A stretch of DNA of 64,000 bases from Auanema rhodensis (taxonomy: Eukaryota; Nematoda; Chromadorea; Rhabditida; Rhabditidae), in contig OZ059898.1 in the NCBI GenBank assembly GCA_964057225.1, forward strand, positions 4,588,001 through 4,652,000. Reading direction: 5' to 3'. The notes beneath the pieces are model-generated. The model did not search any database, was not told where the DNA came from, and saw nothing but the letters and a program-made list of their open reading frames with translations. Shown here in pieces: positions 23,277 through 35,790 of the stretch (positions are counted from its first letter, which is position 1; every line of letters starts with the position of its first letter). The position numbers were made by a program, and so were the translations under genes.

Positions 23277-25316
23277 GCTTCCTTTACGAAAATCTCAACT
23301 TAATCTTATATTAACAAGATTGATTTCCAACAAAACAGAAGGGTAACTAGGATATATTAATTCTCGGCAACTATCTCTGCATATGAATATTTCTACGAGT
23401 TACCGAACAATTAATACTTTTCCAATGACATTCTACATATTACTATGTAAAGTTTTATTTTTTGTCTTTCTTTTAATTTGCCATGTCACAGAGTTTTACA
23501 TAGCATAATATTCATTAATTAGTGCATTTAAAAATCTCCTTTGCATAATCTTGTCAATATTCACTCATCTTGCCTGGATTAACTATTACATGTGATTTGA
23601 TGCCTTATATTCTCGCAATTCTCTCATTTTGCATTTTATATGTATTATTTTTTGATTTCTATGTTTTAGATTTAATAAATAGAATTTTATTTGGCTCTTA
23701 TTCCTTTGAATAATTTGGAAAATTAGATTGGAAACACGTATTCGGTTTCAAACGATCAGACTGATTAATAACAGATTATTAAAATTCGTTGACGTGAGAG
23801 GTATTCCATCTCGATCTTGCATTTTTTAAAGATTTGACTTATTATGAAAGCTATTTACAAGTAGTTTTCAACAATATCTATTAATTAATTACTTATTTAT
23901 CATATATTTCAAAGATCATGTTGATGTACTTGATTTAATGTTTTCATATATTGTTCTGAATAATATATAAAAAGTGTAACTAATAAAATAAGTTATATTT
24001 GAGATGGCTCTTATGCTTTTGTACTTCATATTCTCCTGGATTTGAAAGAAAATATTTAAATTTGAATTTGATCGCCCTTCTACTGTTTTTTGATTTTAAA
24101 GTTGATCGTTGTTAAAGTTGTAATGGAAATTTTGTTATAACATAGTTATATACAAATATGAAAAACAATAAAAGAACATATAATCTATAACGGCTATTAT
24201 TCTTATATAACAACTATATAATATAAGAATCTAGAAGTTATGATCATAGACAAATTTGAATGATTTTGATGTTGTATGATATATGCAAAATTCATTTTTC
24301 ATTTTCAGTTATGACAAAAAATGTATATATTACTATCTCTAATCAATAAATATCTCATTCTTATTTAATAATTTATGAATATCTAAATGTCTCTATCTAT
24401 CTATATTTTTATTCTTTAATTTAAGCACCAAAACCTCTTTGATTCTATCAGTAAAATCTTATTGTTGTAGATCTTTTTAAAATCATTTCCTAGTTATACG
24501 TGACTATGTGACTAAATTAAAACTATTTCAGTTATTAATAATACTAAATTCATTCATTCATTCATATTAATAATATACATACTGATATATATATATATAT
24601 AAAGATGTATTCGAGCGTTAATTTTAAAATCATTATACCACCCCCTCTATCTCTCTCTCTCTATCTCTCTCTCTCTATCTCTCTCTCTCTATCTTGTATA
24701 TATGTATATGAGAAATGTGAATTTGATAATTAATACAAATCAATTGAGATGAATGCAACCAGTTCATAGTTAGAATAAATTTAAAAATAAATTAAATTAA
24801 ATCAAAAGTTATAATACACGTGTATATAATCTTAATATATGATATAGTTAATGTAATATAAGAGTGGACATCATTTCAATTTTGAATATCTAAGTAGAAT
24901 ATTTTGCAGAAATATAATAAGAATGCTAAAAATCTGTAAAATTTCCGTTTTTGCTAAGATATTTTTTTCAAATATACTGTAATGTGTTTTTTAGTAATTT
25001 TAAATATTTGTTTTTTATGTAATTATTTTGTATAAATTAGAGAAGTTGTTTGAAATATAACAGAAAAAATAAAGATAAGATGCCTTATCTGACGCATGGG
25101 AATATGGGGATATACAGCTTCATACTTAACAAATGAATTGCAAATTTGTTTTGTTGATTTCAATTGCATATAAGATCACACGAAGTATTCTCCACAATCA
25201 ACGAAATTCTCATGACGTGTTCATAGGTCCCTTTATCTCTGAATTGTCTTAGTATATATCTTTCCCTCTGTTTGTCATTTATATGTTTGAAATAATATTT
25301 TTGTAATTCAAGGTTG
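23277..25316. other. Intergenic, AT-rich
   Basis: AATAAA-type signals near 23670 probably end mig-22. The rest is AT-rich with short (AT)n (about 24581-24600) and interrupted CT repeats (about 24645-24693). No exon-like block or RNA gene seen. 25080-25316 would contain the promoter of the receptor gene. Confidence 0.5.
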
Positions 25317-27187
25317 ATGAATAGCCTGCAGCTTACAAAATGCTTGAAAGAATCTCAGTTTAATGATGAATCAACACGTTTATTAATAGCTCTCTGTACA
25401 ATAATATTTTCTTCAGTATCTACAGTTTTGAATATTATCCTATTTTTTTCTATTATTAAACATTGGGATATGTTCAAAAAACAGGTATTTATATACTTTT
25501 ATACACATATTTAACTTAATATATTAATTTGCCCCCTTCTTTGTGATATAGCTCCCTTTTCGTTATCATTATCCCTCAACTATTTTTAAAAATTAAATAA
25601 TAATAAAATATATGCACTATATTAATATATTTATCTTTTCAGCGATTCAGTTATTTTGTTATTTCCATGACCATATCGGGTTTTTTTTATTCAACTACAA
25701 ATCTTATTGTTTCTGGACCATGTATAATTTCCTCATACTGTTATATAACGTAATATTTTTAGAAGAAAATAAAAAAGTTTCCAAATATAGTAATAATACG
25801 TCTAAAAAAGACATTCAAGTAAATAGATCTTTAAATCAAACCACAAATCTAATGTTGATACATCAAAACATGTGTATTAGATCTCAATTAGATTTTATAT
25901 ATCTTTACAAAATTAAATATTATAGACTATTATTCTATTTTTATTATATATAAATATATATTTTTATAGAAATGACAATCTAATGATTATTTTAACTACA
26001 CCAAATACATTATCTCATTGGGGATATCTTATTACAGCATTTTCATTTTCATTATATCGATTCTCAATTTTTATTACCATTCGAAATAAAAATAATTCTA
26101 AAACTTTAGCTTTGGTAATATAAAAATTAATAAGAAATTATTTGAAATATTCTTTTTATTTTAGGCATATGTAATTATTCCATGGATAATAACTTTTGCA
26201 TTAACTTTTGGAACAATGTTTACTGGATGTTATAAACGTTTTAATAGTTATGCTCTTCAATATACTTATAATTGCTCAGACTGCAATATGTTTTGTAAGC
26301 ATTTCTTTTAATAAAAAGAAATTATAAATATTTAATTTTATAATTAAAAACAATTTAGAAATTAAATATTGTATAAAACGAAATTTTATTGAATTTATAT
26401 TCTTTTGTGTCAAAAATTTGGATGATGAATCATAGAAAACAAAAGTATTCAGAAAAATAATATTTAATTAATCATTTTACAGTTGGATTGACTACATTTC
26501 AAAGTGTTAATTTCTGGGGTGGACAGATTTTACCTCTAACTATGCTTTCACTTTATACAATTATTATTTTAAGAATTCAACAAAAACAACAAAGTCAAGC
26601 AAATAAACGAGAGTTAGGATTGGTTAGTTATATTTAATCTTTTTAATAATTAAATAAAAACAAAAAAAAATATTTTATTTGTATTATATGATATAATATT
26701 TTTTGTACAAAATTATAATAAAAAATAAAAAGTTCATGGAACTTACCTTAGAGCTTGTCTAGCAAACTGACAAAATTAGGATACTGTATATTAGAGCTTA
26801 ACTAAAAATATTTTTTGAACTTTTCTTATAAAATTCGTTTAATTCAATATCTTTGCATATTACTCTCATTACTGATTCTCGTATTTAATAATGAATATCT
26901 AATATATGGATATTCAATTTCTGTAACCTCAAATACATATATCCCAGCAGATAACATAGACAAAAAGATTTTATTTTGAAATATATGAGCATATACATTG
27001 TCTATAGAAATCAGATGATAGAAATGCTAATAAGAAGGCACAGTAGATTCTCAGATCAATCAGACTGAAAATTATCAAATTATTTTTATGCTTACTTAGT
27101 GACCATTCTTATTTTCATAGCTAATAAATTTATTTTATAATAATAAACATGACAAAACTAACATTTATAATAATAATAATATGAATA

Positions 27188-27229
<42 letters not shown>

Positions 27230-27771
27230 GAAAAATAATAATAATATTGTTATTATTATAATATTTGTTATTCGAAAATGAAAAGATAGTAGGCGTTGCA
27301 TCCTTCTGGAAAAAAAAATTAAAATATTAGTACTATTGATTACAATATAATAAATATATATTAAAGTTTTAATAATATAATTAACTTATTTATATAATTT
27401 TTATTTCAGACATTACAATATTTTGTTATTTGTATATTTCAATATTTGGCTTCTTTTTTATTTTATATTATACCAAAAGTAGGAGGTGGTTCAGTAATAT
27501 CAATAATTCTAATGAATTCCATAGGTATAATTATATAAATTTATTTTATTTTTATAATATTGATTTAGGCGTCTTTAATGTAGCTGTTAATCCAATTGTT
27601 CTTTTCTGTTTTAATAATCAAATAAAACATGCAATACTTAACATATTTGTTAAAACAAAAATTACATCTCTTAATAATCTGAGTACACATCCTGTTACAA
27701 GTATTCCTTTAAGAAATAATACAGTTCGTCCTACTCTTGTAGCAAGAGCAAAAATTAATTTCAATGAATAA
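25317..27771 (+). CDS. Seven-transmembrane receptor, nematode chemoreceptor-like
   Basis: Seven exons: 25317-25484, 25643-25749, 25970-26114, 26165-26294, 26483-26622, 27410-27524, 27569-27771; total 1008 bases, 335 residues. Hydrophobic segments fit seven helices: RLLIALCTIIFSSVSTVLNI (TM1), YFVISMTISGFFYSTTNLIV (TM2), a TM3 ending in SFSLYRFSIFI, VIIPWIITFALTFGTMF (TM4), a QILPLTMLSLYTIIIL helix (TM5), YFVICIFQYLASFLFYII (TM6), and a TM7 with VAVNPIVLFCF. NPIVLF is the NPxxY-region motif of rhodopsin-type receptors. LYRF stands where DRY would be. This fits the rhodopsin-like nematode Srx/Srsx-type families, but I cannot assign the family. The coding bases are very AT-rich and intron 5 is 787 bp. 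An acceptor-like AAG lies just before the ATG. Confidence 0.78.
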
Positions 27772-28015
27772 AATGAAATTTTTATATAGGAAAATAAATA
27801 ATTATATAATAATAATAATAATATATATAAATTGTTTTTTTTTCAAATTTTACTTTGTTATGTATAGTAAAATATGTGCCTTTATATATTAAATTTAAAA
27901 TATAATAGAATAAATATTGTTTTTTTCTCATTGCTGCTTCCTCTTTATTCCAAAAAAAAAAGATTTTTTTCTCAATTTTATAAAGAAAATATAAAACACA
28001 GATATTATTCGTCCC

Positions 28016-28046
<31 letters not shown>

Positions 28047-28242
28047 CTTGAGCAATAAATAAAATTTGATATAAAGAAAGAAAACGAATAATTTACTTGA
28101 GCCAAATGTCTCCTTCTCAGTCTGTCGTCTACTTGTCTATTCTGTTTCTGCTTCTAATTATTAATAAAATTCATGTATCGTTGACGTCCTCATCGATGTC
28201 GCCATCTTCTTGATCTAAGGTTCTCTAATTTTTCTACTTCAT

Positions 28243-28287
<45 letters not shown>

Positions 28288-29589
28288 CATTCCTTGTGTT
28301 TCCATCTATGTATCTGCCTTAAAGATAGGGTCATCTGGCTGGTTCTTAGGTTTAAAAACTAATTGATTCTTTGTACATATGACTAAAATACGAAGAAGTA
28401 ACACTAGCAGACGGTGGAAATAAAAACAAGTAGGACCAGAAGGCTATTTTCTATACGACAGACGGTATAAGGGTTAATCATTATATTAGTTACTTGAGCT
28501 TATACTATACAATATATATCATAATAAATATCTGAAAATTAAAATATACTAATGAAATTAATAAAAAAAAAAAAGAACTGAATTGAAAAACTGAAAATTT
28601 ATATAATATATTTATAAATAATACAATGTTCCCTCTGTTCTTTTTTTTTTGTAGTTGGTTGTTCAATCCTCATCTTTCTCACTCACTAAATACTTAATTA
28701 TAACCCTTATTCATCTAATACGCTGATCTTATATACAATTCTAATTATGGACAGGACCCAATGAAAATGAACAATACAAAGAAGTGAGTCAAGTTCTAGT
28801 GCAATACCCATGATTAGCATTTAATAAACCTTATAGAAGAATCACCGAAAGTTCATTAAGTTTACTTAGAATTGCTAATTATATATTGATATTTTGCTAA
28901 TCGTTTAAGGAGAGAGGCTTAATATTTTCTAACAATATCTAAGTTTATTCGGTTATTGGCAAATGCTCCTTGCGTAATTGAGCAAACGCAATTCAGCAGC
29001 TGACCCTCCAATATTCTGCTTTGTTTATTTGATTATATACAAAAATAACCTATATATTTATAAAATTATAAATTTTTATAACTTCTTATAAACTATAAAT
29101 TACGTAGATTGAATGAATATACATATATAAAATTCTTTGATTATATGTCATACCAAGCACACAAATCAAAGAAAATCCCTTACACCTTAGTTTCGTAAAA
29201 AAAAATAATATGAGAACTACTTCCTGCATGGAATAATAATTTTTTATTTCACTTGACAATAGTGGGCAAACATACATATATTCAAAAAAGATTGAGAAAG
29301 AACTGAGTTAATAGAGAAAAAATATGAAAAGCACTAGTAGTATAGAAATTAGAAGTGTACATATTACAATGATTGTTTGTTCGGTATGATGACGCTCGTG
29401 ATGATAATGATGAGGTTAAAGAGAAAAAAACAAAAAAAGCTTGTTAAGCTATTAATTGTCTATAATGATAAAGACTAGTCTAATAAACAAAATATTATAC
29501 ACATTATGCGTGTACTAATCCCGCTGTGGCCCTGAGCTTCAGAGTCTATAATTTAAAATAGTTAACGCAAAAAATAAAAAATACAAAAA

Positions 29590-29621
<32 letters not shown>

Positions 29622-30340
29622 TATATATATATTACTATTATTATTATCATTACTATTAATATTTACGATAATAAATTGGACAGATGCTCAGCATTGCTTG
29701 TTCAATATTAATGAATATTGGTAGTTTAAGCATTATGTGCGAGAATAAATAAGTGGTCAAAGAAGCTCCTCTTAAACCGAGACAAAAGATATCATAAAAA
29801 GAAAAATTGGCAATGATATCTCGATATCTTTATCTTTCGAGAGTACATTTAGCCTTAAATATAATACTTAAATATCAATAAAAAATACGTTACATTACAA
29901 AAGATCAAACGAATTAGCGCACACAACTAAGAGCACAATGGGTAACAATTATCAATATTAGTGTGATTGAAGTAGCACATAACAAGATCATAAGAACAAA
30001 GATTCACGCGATAAGGGTACGAACACCCAACGTTATGGAATAGAGCCAAACTTCAGAATACCAGCATTATTCATGGAGAACGTTGAGTTAGGATAAAGTG
30101 AAGATTCAGAAAAAAAAATAAACATAACTTGGTCAATTTGATTAATAAAACCCGTAAAGTTAGTTAAACAAAGTGTATAAGAAAAGACGATTTTGAGAGA
30201 AATCAAGAGAAAAAAGCACAAACTTCCACCTCAGATCATCAAGGAAATGTTGGGAGTTGAATTGTTGTAAAAAAAACAATGATAGAAAATCATCAACAAA
30301 CAACCTAATACAAATATAACAGATTTTCCAACATGCAAAT
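27772..30340. other. Intergenic between convergent receptor and AT-hook genes
   Basis: No coding exon found. It has (AT)n at about 28017-28042 and 29591-29640, and (CT)n at about 28244-28283. From about 28400 onward the + strand is A-rich, so its T-rich strand is the minus strand; this could be a long 3' untranslated region of the AT-hook gene. Possible poly(A) signals exist on both strands. Confidence 0.45.
28244..28283 (+). repeat. (CT)n microsatellite
   Basis: About 20 CT units on the + strand in the spacer downstream of the receptor gene. Confidence 0.9.
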
Positions 30341-33178
30341 TCAAGCTCTGGAACTAATAGTCATGTCTTCGCCAGGTGTTTCATCTCTCTTTGTCATTTC
30401 ATTTTCATCATTAAAAGGAATTTCTCCTTCTGTAATACCACTCATATCATCAGCCATTCCTCCATTTTCAAACAGGCTTTTAAGGAACTTCAAATTCAAT
30501 TCTTTCACATTCACAATTTCTGGAGCTCCTATAAGAACATTAAATTAATTTATTTAAAAAAATTAAACAAAACCTGAATTATCATCCATGTCTCCAGATC
30601 CTACAGATTTTTCGTCTTTTAATTGAGTGGAGTTGTTAGATCCGTTAGAATTCTGACCGCCTAAGTTTCCGATCATCATATGTTGAGACAAAATATTTTG
30701 AGCCATGATATCAGCCATAAGATTTCCGCCAGGGAGATTGTTAAGCTGTTGACGTCCTAGATTAGATAGAGTTCCGGCTGGTAATCCCAATTCCATTTCT
30801 TTTTGTCGTTCGGAAATTCGAGAAACCAGTTTCATAGCCCATGTCAGTTTAAGCTTAACATGACCACCATGTTCTTCTAATAAGCCAGGAGCCTACAATC
30901 ATAAAAATAGCAAACAACAATTAAACAAAAAGACTTACCCTATCAAGAATATATTGCTTAGCAATAGAGAGTGCTTGAGAAGCTGTTAAATGTCCACTAG
31001 GATCAGCTTGTTTCACAGAAACCATATAATCTACTAAATCAGCATCCAACTCGTCTCCTATAAGTTTCGGCCGGCCTCGGCCTCTTCCTCTTAAAAATCC
31101 AGGTGATCCAGTAGAATGGGCAGCATTCATCTTCATCATTGCTGACATATCCATCATTCCAGTTGGGAACATGGGAGAAGATGGCACAGAATTAGTAGCA
31201 GTGCTATTTTGTCTTGCAGGATTAGGTTGTTGTTGACTTAATTGGGTGTTCTGTCCGTTATTAGAAACGGTCTAAAAAAATAATTGATATGGGTTTAATA
31301 TGAAAGCAAAACCTGAGATGGTTGAAGAACTGGCATAGCACTAATGTTGTCTCCATTTTCCTCTCCCTCTGATGATGGTCCTGGCGAAGTATTCGCAGTG
31401 CCTCCAATCGTCTGGCTGCTGTCTTTTCTCTGATAATAACTGGAAACAGGAGGTACAACACCAAACCTATAAAGCACCATATGAAACATATGTGCACCAC
31501 AAGTTTTATAACATACTTTTTGGCAGCAGCTAAGCCTCCGTGAACTTTTGCATAATCAGCTACTATACGCTTATCAGAACCAACTACTATTTTCCCTCCT
31601 CCATTCAAACCAGCATAATCTATATTGAAAATTTACAAAAAGATTTGAAATGAAACACTTACTTTGACCTATTTGTGATATAAATTGATGATTCTGCTGA
31701 GCCGGTACTTTTGAAGCTAATGTGGCTAATGAACTCAACTGCTCTGAGGTAGCTGTGGGAAAAAGTGCTTTTAGAACAGGTGTAGGATCATCCTAAAAAT
31801 ATTGTTTTTAACTATTAAACTATATTCTGTCATCTTACTAATGGTCTAGCCCCGCTAGCTTGGATGTGACGAATTGAGCAAACCTCGCACATACATGGTG
31901 CAACATGTAAAGCTTTCATAATACGTGACATCTACAAAATATTAAATGAATGCAAACTTTATAAAACAGTTTACGACTAGAAAATTTTTTTTATTATCAT
32001 ATCAATATATATAATACTATAACCTTGCATCATGTTTCATCTACCTCAAGGCCACAAGATTATTCCTTGCTTTGCTGAATTATTTTTGGCAAACATATAA
32101 AAATATTATTATTCGAAAAAAAAATGAATGAGATTATACTACAACTAACAAAGCTTCTAATAAAGTAATTTATGGCATTTGGAATATAAATGTCTTAATT
32201 AGTTTGTCCTCATTCTATCTGCCCTTGATACATTAGAAATTGGTTAACGTACAAAAATAAAATATTTCGTAACTGTACATATCCTTTGATGTGTGGCCTC
32301 GTGAACCTTATGATTATTTCAAATATCTATATGTACATATGCGAAACAACTGTTGTACAGTTACAAACGACAGCAGTCTAGTAGCTAGAAGAATACTAGG
32401 GTTTCATTTCAAATCAAGGTCATTTATATAAAATTTCTTTCTTACACTATCTTTATTAGAACTCCCAATGTTTTTTTATTCCTTATTCTTTTTTTGGAAA
32501 CACTAAATCAAAATCAAGAAAGATTAGATACGCTAGAATTTCAAATTCACTGAAAATTTAAAAAGAACTAACTTAATATTCAAATTATGGAAAAAAGATT
32601 ATAAATGACTGTATGTAATGTGTTAAAGACTTAACCTTTAACAGGTTGTCAGCTCAACAGATTTCCAAAAATGTCATTGAATCAGTTTTTTCCAATTATT
32701 CGACTTTGGACAAACAGCAAAGTGAGGACATACAGTATACAATCCCTCTTTCATCTATATTTCATTCGAATATTTACACTCGACTACTTCAAATACAAAA
32801 TAGAGGGCAAAGGAAAACGGACCATCGAAAGAAGGCTAAACGTAAACATCTCAACCGTTATAATAACACGGGATTAATAGCTATCACCTCCTATTGGTCA
32901 TTGATATCAAAACTCATTTCTAGGGTACATTTTTCTTTTAATCAAAACTTCCTTTGACAAGATCACGGAAGAAAACATAATAGTTGGCTATTTAAATATG
33001 AAAGCAAAAAATACCTGATGACTCATGAAGATAAGACCCTTCTGAAGCTCATGAATGTCTCGCTGTACGGAATCACTACTAGAATCTTCAATTTCCATTC
33101 TACTCGAATCATCACCCAAAACTAAAGGATTGTTATCTTCTTCCAGTTCCTGAAATACTAGGTTATGTTGTTTATACT

Positions 33179-33213
<35 letters not shown>

Positions 33214-33803
33214 TATATAATTTACTTTTCTAAGATTTTGATAAAATGAAATTATATATAGAATTTTATTGATTTTGCAGAGAAAGTTCATAATTTTAAT
33301 CTTAACAAAGCTGATAATGCATACATTTATGCCGGCACCCCCAATAAAATTGTAGGCACCTAAGTTATTCATGCCACATTTAGGGAAGGTCATGTGAATG
33401 GTAGGAATACACAAACATTTTTCAAAACTTCTTACAGAACTATTTCTCGAAAAAAAATTGTAAGAAATAATTCTTTGTTTCTCCATTTATGAGAGAATAT
33501 CGTCATTTTCATTTTGATATGACATAAGCATTTTAAGCTCACTGACCAATATGGTGAAACATTCGTGCTTTCATGCAGCTTTTTAAGCTTATTCGGATGT
33601 GCACTACCTGGTATCAGTAATAAAAATTTATTTTCCAAGAAGAATGAGAACAATTTCCAGAGATTATAGGTTCAGAGTATACCAAACGCGAAATCCAATA
33701 AACGAAGACTCTCATTTTCACATATAGGAACTCATAAAGCGAACAACATCCAAAATACGAAAGATATGTGCCTAGTTCCGAAAGATTATTATGCTATACA
33801 GAA

Positions 33804-33893
<90 letters not shown>

Positions 33894-33964
33894 ATATGTA
33901 TATATATACACAAAGTGAACGAATATGTATATATATATTATATTTCCCCTCATTTTTTCTTTCC

Positions 33965-34010
<46 letters not shown>

Positions 34011-34885
34011 CATATAATTTATATGGCGATCGATATATAAAAGGCGAACAACTTAGTGTATCGCAGCCCAGTCATAAATAAACAATGATTTTGCAATATT
34101 TGCGAGCGACTTAGAGCTGGGCGAAATAAAAAAAACATCATAATAAAGTCTTTCGCTCTCCTGCATCTACATTTAGTCACTGGGAATTTCAATTTAAAAT
34201 CTAATGATTAAAAAGCCTATTACTAAGCTAGACTACGTCTCTAAGAAAAAGAGAAGAGAAGATAGCAAAACAGTGGTGAGCAACAAGAGATGGTCGGTTG
34301 GAATCGCCATAAACTTTTTGTACTCTTGAATTACATCTACACATATACAGCAAATTTATTACTAATACTGAATTCTTTTATATTATAGAGCAGTAGAAAG
34401 GAAGAAAGTCAAACTGATAAATGGTAAATACAGAAAAACCATTTTTTAAAATGTTATAACTTCCTTCTTAATATTTAAACAGAATAGTCTAGATCGTAGT
34501 TTTTTTGTGAAATCGAATTATTATTTGGGGGGGGGGGGGGGGGAGAGGGAGAGAGAGAGATAGAGTGAGAGAGAATGAGAGAAAAATAGAGAGCAATGAT
34601 TCGCTAGCAATAATTTCGTGAAAAATTTCTTATCAGACAAAACAATAAGACTAGGAACATAAGAAAATTTTAATAAAAAATGAATGAAGTACTACCACTG
34701 ACCTCAGTATGATGATCATTGTCATCCCCATTCTGACTAGGAGTTCCTGATATACTTCTCTCAACACTGGAATGTCGATCCTCACTACAGACCATGCTAT
34801 CTGTTGAAATAATTCCATTTCCATTCATAAGCTGGTGGGGCGACGGCCTATGGCTCACAAGTTTTAATTCTTCTTCACCAAACAT
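30341..34885 (-). CDS. AT-hook nuclear protein with transposase-derived DNA-binding domains
   Basis: Nine exons on the minus strand: 34885-34703, 33149-33015, 31931-31839, 31792-31663, 31619-31517, 31466-31313, 31271-30939, 30892-30574, 30528-30341; total 1638 bases, 545 residues. The N-terminus is acidic and Ser-rich. A CMCEVC cluster follows near residue 125. Residues about 187-225 ([20 protein letters not shown]) resemble Brinker/CENP-B-type helix-turn-helix units. Residues about 327-335 are an AT-hook (RGRGRGRPK), directly followed by [14 protein letters not shown]. Residues about 375-400 contain [20 protein letters not shown]. The last two blocks match the N-terminal domain of transposon-encoded proteins (GRPLLLG-ELD ... 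EnGGHI-L-WA-sLL-RM). No DDE nuclease region is present. The ATG at 34885 directly abuts a TTTCAG acceptor. I infer a sequence-specific nuclear regulator; I cannot name an orthologue. Confidence 0.75.
31932..33014 (-). other. Long intron 2 of the AT-hook gene
   Basis: A 1083-bp intron. A 103-codon open frame on the + strand at 32646-32957 has no recognisable domain and is not called a gene. Confidence 0.5.
33150..34702 (-). repeat. Intron 1 of the AT-hook gene, with long (AT)n and G-run microsatellites
   Basis: Contains alternating TA at about 33184-33210, 33808-33890 (the longest pure tract in the window) and 33968-34008. Near 34530-34543 there is a pure G run followed by (GA)n to about 34600. 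Such sequence is prone to assembly and copy-number error. Confidence 0.85.
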
Positions 34886-35329
34886 CTGAAATAAATCGTT
34901 TTCAATTTTTTCTCATGACCATTTTTTGTGCGAAAAGTGAAGATTTAGAATAAATTGCAACAGTTAAGATAACAATCTTTGGTTATAACATAAAAATCTT
35001 GATATTTCGTGATTCGAGAAAGTTCTTTTGACCGTCACTCATTAACAGTAACAATAAAGTCAGTTTAAACTGTTTTTTGAAAACATTTTACAGTTTGATT
35101 TGAATATTAAAGTTATTAATATTAAGAAGATATCAAATTCGGAGACATTAGATGCCATATGAGCAAAAATGAGGAAGTGGAGGAACAGAGAATATGAGTG
35201 AGATTGAGAAAGTGGAATAGAGGGAGAGTTAGAGAGGGAAAGAAGAGATGAAAAATGATAGAAGAAAATATATGCAATAGGAGAGGAGAGATGAATAGGA
35301 GATAGAGTGAGTGTGACAAGAGAGTTCGA

Positions 35330-35790
35330 CCAAGGGATTGGATCGAGGGGGAGTGCAAATGGGCAAGGTTTGCGCGGCAAACGAACAACTGATTTGGAAA
35401 TGGTTGAAAGAGCGCGCCAAGTTTCGTATGTGGTAGATAGTCCAGCAATCACAGAAAACTAGAGAGACGCCAGCCGCGCATTTGACGTTTTCAGCAAAAG
35501 AGAAATAGTCGCTATGGCCCGAGTTTTCGGCAAAATAAAGGGTACTTGTATGTGTGTGCGTGTGGTAGGGTTGACGCGCGTTGCGACCGCCCCGCGCCAT
35601 CTTTTCTACAGCCTGAGGATTGAGGTTTTAATAATAATTCATAAAAAATTATAGTTAAGACGTCAGTGTGCCCCATAGTGTTCAAAATGTGGAAGGGGTG
35701 TTTCCGTTAACGCGGCAACAGAAGTCGGGTGGTCAAGAGTCCAATTGCGCTTAGAGAGCTTAACGTCCCAGTCATGTTCGGAATGACCCT
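35330..35790 (-). promoter_or_regulatory. CpG-rich block, candidate promoter of the AT-hook gene
   Basis: A GC- and CpG-rich island in AT-rich sequence, 450-900 bp upstream of the AT-hook ATG. It contains GTTTGCGCGGCAAAC (35368-35382), a perfect 6-bp inverted repeat around GCG, and AGCGCGCCAAG near 35411, both similar to E2F-type TTTSGCGC sites. It also contains GACGCGCG and CGCCCCGCGCC near 35575-35598. Promoter function is inference. Confidence 0.4.

Noticed and set aside
24640..24700. CT-rich interrupted repeat as a possible GAGA-type regulatory element
   Set aside because: Similar CT microsatellites are scattered through non-coding DNA with no fixed position relative to genes, so no regulatory claim is justified.
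32646..32957. 103-codon + strand frame inside an intron of the AT-hook gene
   Set aside because: No signal peptide or domain and no flanking exons that extend it; length is within chance for this region.
33768..34081. Open frames of about 90 codons on both strands reading Tyr-Ile repeats
   Set aside because: These are translations of (TA)n microsatellite DNA, which is open in every frame. They lie in an intron of the AT-hook gene.
35229..35600. 123-codon minus-strand frame beginning MARGGRNARQ in the CpG-rich block
   Set aside because: No domain, composition follows the local GC/CA content, and no frame-keeping join to the ATG exon at 34885 was found. More likely promoter or leader sequence.
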